DNA of 64,000 bases from Myxococcales bacterium (GTDB lineage: Bacteria; Myxococcota_A; Polyangia; Polyangiales; Ga0077539), in the NCBI GenBank assembly GCA_016792845.1, contig JAEUKH010000054.1, positions 212,531 to 276,530 on the forward strand. Direction: 5' to 3'. Below, in pieces: positions 35,738 through 43,882 of this stretch. Numbering within the stretch: the stretch's first letter is position 1; every line of letters starts with the position of its first letter. Position numbers and translations under genes: made by a program. The notes below the pieces were generated by a model. The model was not told the origin of the DNA, searched no databases, and saw only the letters and a list, made by a program, of their open reading frames with translations.

Positions 35738-36727
35738 TCACCACCGCGCGGTGGCGGCCTCAAAAATCTGGTTCGTGGTGCCGCCGTCGGGCTCGCCCAC
35801 CCGCTCGATCACCACCAGCGGGATCACCACCGCGGCGACCACCCCGAGGCCCAGCACCGTCCAAAAAATGGGGTTGCGCGCGAGGCCACCGCGCTCGTCG
35901 CGTTGGAGCGCCGCGACCACCTCGAGCGACTGCCCCCCGGTGAGGGTCACCGCCTGCCGCAGGGGTCGAAAGCCTTGGGCCTCGACCCGCACCCGGTGCG
36001 CGCCGGGCGCCCCCGTCCATCGGCTGAGCCCGCGCCCTACGACGAGGTCATCGACGCTCACCGTCGCCGTGTTGGGGGTGGGCCGCACCGTGATCTGCGC
36101 CACGGTGTTGCTGAGCGCGACGCGCCGCACGTGCCGCTCGCCGGTGCCGAGCGTGAGCTCAAAGTGTTCGGGCACGAAGCCCTCGGCCGCCACGTCGACC
36201 ACATGCCGCCCCGGGTCGAGCCGAAGCTCGCGGGTGGGGCCAACACCTTCACGTCGCGCGCCGTCGACCCGCACCGCCACCCCAACGGGCTCGACGGTCA
36301 GCGTGAGCGTCGCGAGGGCCCCCCGCACCGCCGTGAGCAGGGTGTCGAGGTCGCGGCTCAGCGCCGCATCCGAGGCCGCCCCTTGGGCCTCGACGAGGGT
36401 GCGCTCGGCCTCGACGAGGCGCCCGAGGTGCTGCAAACACAGCGCGAGGTTGAACGAGGTTCGCGGTCGCTGCGCCGCCGCCCGCGACTGCTCGAAGAGC
36501 GAGGCAGCCTCGGCCCAACGCGACTGCTGCGTGAGCGCGACCCCGGCCTCGAACAAGCGCCGCGCGCGGTCGAGGGCCTCTTCGGGGCTCTCGAACGCGA
36601 CCGCCTGGGTCGCAGCTGGGCTCGGCGCCGTCTGGGCCTCAACCCGCGACGACAACCCCCAAAGCATGAGCCCCACGCACCGCGCGACCCTGCGACCCCT
36701 TAGAACGTCGATCGAACCTGCTGCCAT
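35738..36727 (-). CDS. TPR and PEGA-domain protein with C-terminal membrane anchor
   Basis: A 329-residue protein: an N-terminal hydrophobic stretch that may be a signal, a TPR-like helical part (residues 50-115, FEAGVALTQQSRWAEAASLFEQSRA split as FEAGVALTQQ and RWAEAASLFEQ), two PEGA-type beta domains (VAVRVDGARREGVGPTRELRL, and ATVSVDDLVVGRG), and a late hydrophobic segment FWTVLGLGVVAAVVIPLVV. This architecture is common in myxobacteria next to kinases. The start of the gene overlaps the kinase stop by 28 nt on the same strand, suggesting the two act together; the function is not known. Confidence 0.75.
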   Translation of the reverse strand: MAAGSIDVLRGRRVARCVGLMLWGLSSRVEAQTAPSPAATQAVAFESPEEALDRARRLFEAGVALTQQSRWAEAASLFEQSRAAAQRPRTSFNLALCLQHLGRLVEAERTLVEAQGAASDAALSRDLDTLLTAVRGALATLTLTVEPVGVAVRVDGARREGVGPTRELRLDPGRHVVDVAAEGFVPEHFELTLGTGERHVRRVALSNTVAQITVRPTPNTATVSVDDLVVGRGLSRWTGAPGAHRVRVEAQGFRPLRQAVTLTGGQSLEVVAALQRDERGGLARNPIFWTVLGLGVVAAVVIPLVVIERVGEPDGGTTNQIFEAATARW

Positions 36728-38262
36728 GAAGGGCTACCCGAAGGAGGTGGGGTTGAAGGGGGCGGCGCCGTCGGCGCCGTCGAAGCGGTCGTCGTCGCCG
36801 GTTGCGGTACCGTCGGTTGCGGTGTCGCCGGGCCCGTCGCCGTGTGACCATGCGCGCGGCCCTCGGCGGGGCGCTGCGAACGGCGCGCGGGCGCCGCGAG
36901 GGGCGTCTCTGCGGGGGGCGCGACGGGCACCTCCCGCGGCGTCTCGACAGGGCGCAACACCGCCGGGGCGGGGGGCAAAGTCGGCACCTGAGGGGGGGGC
37001 GCCGTGCGCTGAGATACCGGGCTCGCTGCGACCGTCGGCGCGGCCCGCGCGGGGCTCACCAGACGCCACACCAGGGCGACCAGGGCCACCGTGGCGACGG
37101 CTGAGACCAGCACCAACCACGGGGCCGGGCGGGTGAGCTCGGGCCCCCGCGCGGCTGACGGCGCGGGCGCCACATCACGCGCGACCTCGACGCGAGGCGC
37201 CACCGCCGCGGCCTCGACGGTCTCGTGAAGCGCCTCGCGCGGGATGGGCGCCGCAGCAGGCGGACGCCACGTCGGCGCGGCCTCGATCGGCATCGGAAAC
37301 TCAGACTCCCACCGCTGCCGCCCCGCCTCACTCAAGAAGGGCAAGAGCGCGTTGCCGAGCGCCCGCATGTCACGGTGCCGCGCCGATCGATCGCGCTGCA
37401 TGGCCTTGAACACCACCGCGTCGAAGCGCGCGTCGATTTCGGGCGAGACCGCCGCGATGTGCGGCGTCGGAGCCGTGAGGATCTCTTGCAACATCCCCAG
37501 CATCGTCTCGGCGTCGAAGGGCAGCCGCCCCGTCGCGAGCTCGAACATCACGACCCCGAGCGAATACTGATCGCTGAAGGCGTCGACGTAGCGAGCCCCG
37601 CGGGTCTGCTCGGGGGCGAGGTACGCCGGCGTGCCGAGGATCATCTCGGTGCCGGTGAGCCGCTTGAGTTCTTCGCCCTCGCTCGCCACGAGCCGCGAGA
37701 TGCCGAAATCGACGAGCTTCGGCGTGGCCTCGTTGCGGCGCCCGCGGGCGAGAAAAATGTTCTCGGGCTTCAGGTCGCGGTGCACCACCCCCGCGTCGTG
37801 GGCCGCGCTCAACGCCGCACACACCGGCACCATCACCTGCGCGATGGCCTCGGGCGAGAGCGGCCCCTCGCGGTTGAGCCGCGACGCGAGCGACTCGCCT
37901 TCGAGGAACTCCATCACCAGGTACGGCACCCCGTCGAGCTCGCCCACATCGGTGACGTCTACGATGTGCGCGTGCTGCACCCGCGCCGCCGCGCGACCCT
38001 CTCGCACGAAGCGCTCACGGAGGTGATGGTCGCGCCCCACCGAGGCGAGCATCACCTTGAGGGCCATGCGCTTCTGGAGCCCCGTGTGCTCGACCTCGAA
38101 CACCGCCCCCATGCCGCCGCGACCGAGCTCGCGCACGATGCGGTACGGGCCGAAGCGCTCGCCCTCACGCGGCAGGCCCTCTGCACCCGAGAGCCCGTCT
38201 CGCGCTTCAAGCGGAGCGTCGGTTTGTTGCCCCAAAGGCGTGTTCGGAGTCACCCGCACCAC
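36700..38262 (-). CDS. Ser/Thr protein kinase, Hanks type, transmembrane
   Basis: Eukaryotic-like kinase of 520 residues. The kinase domain spans residues 38-310: glycine loop GRGGMG (47-52), Lys69 in MALKVML, HRDLKPEN with catalytic Asp163, and DFG at 185-187. A single transmembrane helix (PWLVLVSAVATVALVALVW) near residue 380 is followed by a Pro/Ala/Thr-rich extracytoplasmic tail of about 120 residues without a recognisable sensor domain. It overlaps the PEGA-domain gene by 28 nt. Likely autophosphorylating, with substrate unknown. Confidence 0.93.
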   Translation of the reverse strand: MVRVTPNTPLGQQTDAPLEARDGLSGAEGLPREGERFGPYRIVRELGRGGMGAVFEVEHTGLQKRMALKVMLASVGRDHHLRERFVREGRAAARVQHAHIVDVTDVGELDGVPYLVMEFLEGESLASRLNREGPLSPEAIAQVMVPVCAALSAAHDAGVVHRDLKPENIFLARGRRNEATPKLVDFGISRLVASEGEELKRLTGTEMILGTPAYLAPEQTRGARYVDAFSDQYSLGVVMFELATGRLPFDAETMLGMLQEILTAPTPHIAAVSPEIDARFDAVVFKAMQRDRSARHRDMRALGNALLPFLSEAGRQRWESEFPMPIEAAPTWRPPAAAPIPREALHETVEAAAVAPRVEVARDVAPAPSAARGPELTRPAPWLVLVSAVATVALVALVWRLVSPARAAPTVAASPVSQRTAPPPQVPTLPPAPAVLRPVETPREVPVAPPAETPLAAPARRSQRPAEGRAHGHTATGPATPQPTVPQPATTTASTAPTAPPPSTPPPSGSPSWQQVRSTF

Positions 38263-38358
38263 AGCCCGGAGTCTTCACCGTACAGGCCCGCAGTTCAAGC
38301 ATTTCGTGGAGAATCGGACTGCCTACGGAGGCGCAGGATGTAGGCGTAGGCGCCGCGC

Positions 38359-39546
38359 TCAGTGGCGCGCGAAGCAGGCCCGCAGGCCCGCGTCGAGTTC
38401 GGGCGGCACCCGCGGCGTGCCCATGATCTCTTGGCCGAAGCGCTCCCACCGGAGGCCCCCGCCGCCCTGCACGTTTGACCACCAGATGCGCATCGAGCGG
38501 CCCTTGATGTTCTGCAACGGCACAAAGCCCCAGAAGCGCGAGTCGAAGCTGTTGTCGCGGTTGTCGCCCATCACGAAGACGTGCCCCGCGGGCACCGTGC
38601 AAGGCTCGCGCACGCAGTGATCGGCCGGGGTGGCCTCGCGCTCGGCGCTGTCGCGGTTGTAGAGCGAGAGGTACCGCTGGTTGCCGTGCCATTCGAGGAA
38701 GAGCCTGCGCTGCGGCTGCTCGCCGCGGGTGAGGCCCTCGCCGTCGTCGCCGCGCCAGGCGCCCACCTCGCAGCGCTCGATGGCCCGACCGTTCACCTCG
38801 ACGCTGCCGTCGTCGCGCACCCAGACCCGATCGCCGGGCAAGCCGATCACGCGCTTGATGAAGTCTTTGCTCGGGTCACTGGGGAAGACGAACACCACCA
38901 CCTCGCCCCGCTCGGGCGCGCGCCCCTGAAACAAGCGCCGGGTCGTAAACGGGATGAGCGGCCCGTAGATGAACTTGTTGACGAAGATGTTGTCGCCCAC
39001 GTTGAGCGTCGGATACATCGACGGCGACGGGATCTTGAAGGCCTCGACCACGAAGGCCCGAATGCCGAGGGCCATGAGCACCGCGAAGCCGATGGCCTCG
39101 AAGTACTCGCGGGCCGTGCCCTTGCGGTGCTCGGCGAGGTGCTTGTTGAGCAGCCCGTCGTACTTGCGCACCGCGGCGGCGGCGGCCTCGGGGTCGCGCT
39201 TCTTGATGGCCTCGTCGAGGGCCGCGCCGGCTTCACGCACCGCGGCGGCCGCGTCGCCGCTCAGCGGGTGCCGCTTCTGAATGCGCTCGGCCTCTTTCTG
39301 GAGCTCGCGGCCCTCTTGCACCACCGTGCGAAAATCGCGGGCGCCGCCGTGGCTTGAGCCGTACATGCGGTCGCGGACGCCGAGCACCACCACCTCGAGC
39401 ACCGCGAAGGCCAGGAGGTACTGCCACGGCGCGGCCTCTTCGAGCACACGCGCCGCCGCGAGGCCCTGGACGAGCCCCACCGCGAGCGCCGCGGGGATCA
39501 AAAAGTACCACGCGAGGTACCACAGACGGTCTTGCCAGGTGTTCAT
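38359..39546 (-). CDS. lepB: signal peptidase I
   Basis: Type I signal peptidase that removes signal peptides at the periplasmic face of the inner membrane. The 395-residue protein has the catalytic Ser176 in IPSPSMYPTL, Lys231 in DFIKRVIGLPGD, and the box GDNRDNSFDSR. Two hydrophobic helices lie at residues 10-30 and 40-57, then a charged helical insert (residues 75-145) before the third helix, which makes it longer than many homologues. It overlaps lepA by 4 nt, the classic lepA-lepB arrangement. Confidence 0.96.
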   Translation of the reverse strand: MNTWQDRLWYLAWYFLIPAALAVGLVQGLAAARVLEEAAPWQYLLAFAVLEVVVLGVRDRMYGSSHGGARDFRTVVQEGRELQKEAERIQKRHPLSGDAAAAVREAGAALDEAIKKRDPEAAAAAVRKYDGLLNKHLAEHRKGTAREYFEAIGFAVLMALGIRAFVVEAFKIPSPSMYPTLNVGDNIFVNKFIYGPLIPFTTRRLFQGRAPERGEVVVFVFPSDPSKDFIKRVIGLPGDRVWVRDDGSVEVNGRAIERCEVGAWRGDDGEGLTRGEQPQRRLFLEWHGNQRYLSLYNRDSAEREATPADHCVREPCTVPAGHVFVMGDNRDNSFDSRFWGFVPLQNIKGRSMRIWWSNVQGGGGLRWERFGQEIMGTPRVPPELDAGLRACFARH

Positions 39547-41348
39547 CCATCTACCTTCAAGATGGCAAGAAAGGCCTCTTGCGGAATGTCGACCGAACCC
39601 ACCGACTTCATGCGCTTTTTGCCCTCTTTCTGCTTCTCGAGGAGCTTTCGCTTACGCGAAATGTCGCCACCGTAACACTTCGCCGTCACGTTCTTGCGCA
39701 CCGCGCCGATGGTCTCTCGGGCGATGATCTTGCCGCCGATCGCGGCCTGAATGGCCACCTCGAATTGCTGCCGGTGGATGAGCTCCTTCAAGCGCTGCGC
39801 GAGCTCGCGCCCTCGCTTCTGGGCGTGCCCCCGATGGAGGATCACCGAGAGCGCGTCGACGGCCTCGCCGTTGACCAGCATGTCGACCCGCACGAGGTCG
39901 CCCTCGCGGTACCCGATGAGGTCGTAGTCCATCGAGGCGTACCCGCGCGAGACGCTCTTCAGCTTGTCGAAGAAGTCGAAGAGCACCTCGTTCATCGGCA
40001 TCTCGTAGCTCAAGATCACCCGGTCGGAGCCGGCGTACTGCATCGCCGTCTGCACGCCGCGGCGGTCTTGGCAGAGCTGCATGATGGGCCCCACCGAGGC
40101 CGACGGCGTGTGAATCGTAATCTTGAGGAAGGGCTCGTCGATCTGCTTCACCCGGCCCATGTCAGGGAGCCGCGCGGGGTTCTCGACGTCGATGCTCTCG
40201 CCCGTGTTGAGCTGAACCTTGTACACCACGCTCGGCGCCGTGGTGATGAGGTCGAGGTTGTACTCGCGCTCGAGCCGCTCTTGAATGATCTCCATGTGGA
40301 GCAAGCCCAAGAAGCCGCAGCGGAAGCCGAAGCCCAGGGCCTCTGAGGTGTCGGGCTCGAAGCGAAAGCTCGCGTCGTTGAGCTGCAGCTTCTCGAGCGC
40401 GTCGCGCAGCGCGCCGTAGTCAGCGCTGTCGGTGGGGAAGATCCCCGCGAAGACCATCGGCTTGACGTCTTTGAAGCCCGCGAGGGGCACCTCGGCCCGG
40501 CGCTTGGCGTGCGTCAGCGTGTCGCCGATCTTCGTGTCGTGCACCGAACGGATGTTCGCCGCCACAAAGCCCACCTCGCCCGCCCCGAGCTCCTCAAGGG
40601 CCACCGGGAAGGGCGAGAACACCCCCATCTCGACCACCTCGTACTCGCGCTGGGTGGCCATCAGATAGATCTTGTCGCCCTTCTTGAGCGTGCCATCGAC
40701 CACCCGCACCACCATCATCGCCCCGCGGTACGAGTCGTACCAGGAGTCGAAGATCAACGCCCGCAAGGGGCCCTCGGTCTCACCCTTCGGCGGGGCCACC
40801 CGGTGCACAACCGCCTCAAGGATGTCTTTGATCCCGATGCCGGCCTTGGCGCTCGCGAGCACCGCGCCCGAGGTGTCGAGCCCCACCACGTCTTCGATCT
40901 GCGCCTTGGCGCGGTCGGGGTCGGCGCTGGGCAGATCGATCTTGTTCAGCACCGGGATGATCTCAAGGTTGGCCTCGACCGCGAGGTACACGTTGGCCAA
41001 GGTCTGAGCCTCGACCCCCTGGGTCGCGTCGACCACCAAGAGCGCGCCCTCACAGGCCGTGAGCGAGCGCGACACCTCGTAGGTGAAGTCAACGTGGCCG
41101 GGCGTGTCGATGAGGTTGATCTGGTAGGTCTTGCCGTCGTCGGCCTTGTACTTCAGCCTGACGTGCTGGGCCTTGATCGTGATGCCGCGCTCACGCTCAA
41201 TGTCCATCTTGTCGAGAAACTGGTCGACGCGCTCGCGCTGCGAGAGCGCGCCAGTAAACTCGAGGATGCGGTCAGCGAGAGTCGACTTGCCGTGGTCGAT
41301 GTGGGCAATGATCGAAAAGTTGCGAATATGAGCCGGGTCGGTCGCCAT
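39543..41348 (-). CDS. lepA: elongation factor 4
   Basis: Ribosome-associated GTPase LepA/EF4, 601 residues. G1 is AHIDHGKSTLADR, G3 DTPGHVDF, G4 NKIDLPSADP, and the LepA-specific C-terminal domain ends with KCYGGDISRKRKLLEKQKEGKKR, split here into KCYGGDISRKRKL and LEKQKEGKKR, and MKSVGSVDIPQEAF. Length and motifs are standard. It is the upstream partner of lepB in a two-gene unit with a 4-nt overlap. Confidence 0.97.
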   Translation of the reverse strand: MATDPAHIRNFSIIAHIDHGKSTLADRILEFTGALSQRERVDQFLDKMDIERERGITIKAQHVRLKYKADDGKTYQINLIDTPGHVDFTYEVSRSLTACEGALLVVDATQGVEAQTLANVYLAVEANLEIIPVLNKIDLPSADPDRAKAQIEDVVGLDTSGAVLASAKAGIGIKDILEAVVHRVAPPKGETEGPLRALIFDSWYDSYRGAMMVVRVVDGTLKKGDKIYLMATQREYEVVEMGVFSPFPVALEELGAGEVGFVAANIRSVHDTKIGDTLTHAKRRAEVPLAGFKDVKPMVFAGIFPTDSADYGALRDALEKLQLNDASFRFEPDTSEALGFGFRCGFLGLLHMEIIQERLEREYNLDLITTAPSVVYKVQLNTGESIDVENPARLPDMGRVKQIDEPFLKITIHTPSASVGPIMQLCQDRRGVQTAMQYAGSDRVILSYEMPMNEVLFDFFDKLKSVSRGYASMDYDLIGYREGDLVRVDMLVNGEAVDALSVILHRGHAQKRGRELAQRLKELIHRQQFEVAIQAAIGGKIIARETIGAVRKNVTAKCYGGDISRKRKLLEKQKEGKKRMKSVGSVDIPQEAFLAILKVDG

Positions 41349-41453
41349 GCGTGCAGTGCGACGCTCCTAGCAGATTTCTCGCGCCCGCGCCGAATGCTCG
41401 CACACCGCGCCCTGCGCATTCGTACAAGACACCCGCCAAACCCGCGGCGGCGT

Positions 41454-41855
41454 TCAGCCGCCCGAGTGGTCGCCGCCGGCGGTGCCGCCCGGGGGGGCCC
41501 CAACGGTCGAACCGACGGCGCCCGCAGGCCGCGGTCGCGCCGCGGGCTCAAGGGCGAGCTGACCCGGGAGCTTGTCTTGGTGCCGCTTCAACACCAGGTC
41601 GATGCCCTCTCGGATGTACTCAGCCATCGGCACCTTCGTGCGCTCATTGAGGATCTTGAGCAGGTCGAGCTGCTCGGGCTCAATGTAGATCGTGGTCGAG
41701 ACCTTCTTGCGTGCCATCGTCTTACGCCCCGCTGACCGCCACATGGCGGCCTCGACGAAGGTTGCCTCGGCAGCCAGACCCGGTGACACACCCACAGACA
41801 TCGTCGCGTCTACGGGTGGGGCCGCATCGGGCAGGTCGTCGTGCTTGTTGTCCAT
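41454..41855 (-). CDS. ribbon-helix-helix DNA-binding protein with N-terminal extension
   Basis: A 133-residue protein with a ribbon-helix-helix (CopG/Arc-like) domain at residues 47-85: KKVSTTIYIEPEQLDLLKIL followed by TKVPMAEYIREGIDLVL. The last 35 residues are Pro/Gly/Ala-rich. Myxobacterial relatives I recall start at MARKK, which would be the ATG at 41717, but the ATG at 41855 has a strong AGAGGTGG site and a promoter 27 nt upstream, so I prefer the longer form with a 46-residue extension. Probably a transcription regulator; its target is unknown. Confidence 0.75.
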   Translation of the reverse strand: MDNKHDDLPDAAPPVDATMSVGVSPGLAAEATFVEAAMWRSAGRKTMARKKVSTTIYIEPEQLDLLKILNERTKVPMAEYIREGIDLVLKRHQDKLPGQLALEPAARPRPAGAVGSTVGAPPGGTAGGDHSGG

Positions 41856-41881
41856 GATCCACCTCTGCGCCCTGTGAACGT

Positions 41882-41910
41882 ACCCTAGATGCCGGTACGT
41901 GCACTGTCAA
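41882..41910 (-). promoter_or_regulatory. promoter of the ribbon-helix-helix gene
   Basis: Minus-strand TTGACA (41910-41905) and TAGGGT (41887-41882) with a 17-nt spacer. Transcription would start near 41875, leaving about 20 nt before the ATG at 41855. This supports the upstream start codon of that gene. Confidence 0.6.
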
Positions 41911-42188
41911 TCGTCTCCGTGACCTGGGCGCACACCCCGCCTAAGTTGACAGAACGAGTCGAATTTGGGCGAATTGGCCCAAGTCTTGGGGTAAGGGCAG
42001 GTGGTGGGGTGTGGGGGGCGGTGGTGTGAATTGTGCGCGGCGGTGTGCGGTGCCGGGGTCTTGCTTGCGCGTGTGGGGTGCGGCGCGATAGCTTGCGCGG
42101 GTCGGTGATGAGGCTGTTTGGGTGTGTGAGACACCTGAAGGTTGTAAGACGGGCCTTGTCGCAGGGTTTGCGTGAAGGTGAGGCACGA
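41911..42188. other. intergenic region between divergent genes
   Basis: Together with 41856-41910 this is a 333-nt gap without a convincing gene. A second TTGACA occurs on the plus strand at 41946-41951 but no good -10 follows. The rest is G-rich on the plus strand, and an AAGGTGAGG site just before 42189 serves the next gene. I see no RNA gene here. Confidence 0.6.
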
Positions 42189-42959
42189 ATGAAGGGCCCG
42201 GTGGGTCTTGCTTGGTTGCTCTTGATGCTGGGCGTGGCGGGTTGCGGGTCGAGCGAGGGCGCGTCTTCGGCGGTGCGTCGCAGCAGCGATGACGCCGCGA
42301 CGGCGCGACGCGAGCCGCGCGGTGAGCCGATGCCTCATGAGGCCTGTGTGACCGGTGGCGACGTGGCGACCATTGACGCCAACGGCGACGGTCAGGTCGA
42401 CATCCGCACGATGATGGAGTCGGGGCGCCCGCGGTGCCGTGAGACCGACGCCAACTTTGACGGTCGCGTTGACATCTACCGGTGGTTCGACGCGAGCGGC
42501 AACGTGGTGCGGGTCGAAGACGACTACGACTTCGACGGCCGCGTCGACGTGGTGGCCACGTTTGAGAACAACCAGCCCGTGCGCGACATCCTCGATACGA
42601 ACTTCGACGGTCGCACCGACACCTGGCGCGAGTACCGCAACAGCCGCGTGGTCGAGCTGCGCCGCGACGGCGACGGCGACGGGCGCGTCGACACCTGGGA
42701 GCGCTTCGATGACAACGGGCGCCTCGTGTACGACGCCATCGACGCCAACCGCGACGGCGAGCCCGACGCGGCCCAACAAGCGGGCTACGGCGAAAACCGA
42801 CAAGGGCAGAGCGGCAACAGCGTGAGCCCGACCGCCCCCGCTGCGCCCGCGGCGGCGCCCGCTCCGGCTTCTGCACCCGCACCCGCACCCGCACCCGCAC
42901 CCGCACCCGCACCCGCACCCGCACCCGCTCCGGCGGCGCCGACCGGAGGTGCTTCGTGA
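42189..42959 (+). CDS. lipoprotein with DxDGxxD repeats
   Basis: A 256-residue predicted lipoprotein (lipobox VAGC near residue 19). Residues 60-195 contain six acidic loops of the form D-A/T-N-x-D-G-x-x-D (DANGDGQVD, DANFDGRVD, DYDFDGRVD, DTNFDGRTD, DGDGDGRVD, DANRDGEPD) spaced about 22-25 residues apart, each followed by a short aromatic strand. This suggests a Ca-binding beta-repeat fold. The C-terminus is an (AP)n tail encoded by a hexanucleotide repeat. The ATG at 42189 follows AAGGTGAGG. It overlaps the next, related gene by 4 nt. Confidence 0.75.
   Translation: MKGPVGLAWLLLMLGVAGCGSSEGASSAVRRSSDDAATARREPRGEPMPHEACVTGGDVATIDANGDGQVDIRTMMESGRPRCRETDANFDGRVDIYRWFDASGNVVRVEDDYDFDGRVDVVATFENNQPVRDILDTNFDGRTDTWREYRNSRVVELRRDGDGDGRVDTWERFDDNGRLVYDAIDANRDGEPDAAQQAGYGENRQGQSGNSVSPTAPAAPAAAPAPASAPAPAPAPAPAPAPAPAPAPAAPTGGAS
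42873..42926. repeat. hexanucleotide tandem repeat (GCACCC, nine copies)
   Basis: Nine perfect GCACCC units encode the Ala-Pro tail of the lipoprotein at 42189-42959. Six-base slippage would change the tail length without frameshift. Confidence 0.9.
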
Positions 42960-43795
42960 AGAGGCGACGTACGCTGTGGGCCCTGTCGATGGTGGCGGCC
43001 TTGGGGTGCGCGTCGAGCGCGCCGAACGAGCGACGGATGGTGGCCCGGCGGGCCGCGGTGATGCAGAGCACGCAGTCGCAAGAAGATCACTCGCGCTGCG
43101 ATTCGACCCGCCCGGGGCGCACGTCGAGCGAGTACGACACCAACGGTGACGGCACGCCCGATGTGCGCAAGGTGTTTCAGACCATGGGCGAGGGCAACGC
43201 CATCCATGCGGTGATGGTGTGCCGCGAGGCCGACTTGAACCACGACGGTCGCAAAGACGTCTTTCGCTTCTACAACGACGAAGGGCGCACCCTGCGCGAA
43301 GAAGAAGACCACGATTTTGATGGTCGCATCGACACCATCACGTACTTCGACGGCGGCAGCGTCGTGCGCCGCGAGATGGACACCAACGCCGACGGCATGG
43401 TCGACATGCGGGTGTTCTACCGCGACGTGGGCGCGGGCGAGTCGCGCTCGAACGCGGGCACCTCTGAGAATCGCCCCCAGGAGCGCGCCCGCGAGGTGCG
43501 CCCCTTCCGCGCAGAGCGCGAGACCCAGAACGACAACAACCCCGAGTTTCGCGCTGACTATTGGGAGTTTTACGACGCCCACGGCCACGTCGTACGCATC
43601 GGGTGGGACTACGACCACGACGGCCGCGCCGACCGCTGGGATCGCGTCGACCGCGTGAGCCCGCAACGGGTCGACGCGCCCGAGCCCGCTCCCGCAGCGC
43701 CCGCTGCGCCGACCCCCGCTGCGCCGACCCCCGCTGCGCCGACGACCCCCGCTGCTGCGCCCGCCGCGGCTGCGCCGCCCGCCCCGACGCCCTGA
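42956..43795 (+). CDS. second lipoprotein with DxDGxxD repeats
   Basis: A 279-residue paralogue of the preceding gene (lipobox ALGC near residue 18, GTG start overlapping the previous stop as GTGA). It has acidic loops DTNGDGTPD, DLNHDGRKD, DHDFDGRID, DTNADGMVD and DYDHDGRAD, again each followed by an aromatic strand, and an Ala/Pro/Thr-rich end. A longer, Arg/Glu-rich insert (about residues 165-195) separates the fourth and fifth loops. The pair probably arose by duplication and is cotranscribed; function is unknown. Confidence 0.75.
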   Translation: MKRRRTLWALSMVAALGCASSAPNERRMVARRAAVMQSTQSQEDHSRCDSTRPGRTSSEYDTNGDGTPDVRKVFQTMGEGNAIHAVMVCREADLNHDGRKDVFRFYNDEGRTLREEEDHDFDGRIDTITYFDGGSVVRREMDTNADGMVDMRVFYRDVGAGESRSNAGTSENRPQERAREVRPFRAERETQNDNNPEFRADYWEFYDAHGHVVRIGWDYDHDGRADRWDRVDRVSPQRVDAPEPAPAAPAAPTPAAPTPAAPTTPAAAPAAAAPPAPTP

Positions 43796-43882
43796 CTCCC
43801 TGAGAAATCTCCTGCGAGGCTGCGCACAAGCTGCGAGAGCCGTGCTAGAGCCGCGCGACGCCGTCACGACCGAGTTGGAGTC

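Noticed and set aside
33369..37136. A very long plus-strand open frame (about 1255 codons) opposite the FG-GAP, PEGA and kinase genes
   Set aside because: It crosses three recognised minus-strand genes and its His/Arg/Ala/Gly composition is typical of an antisense shadow.
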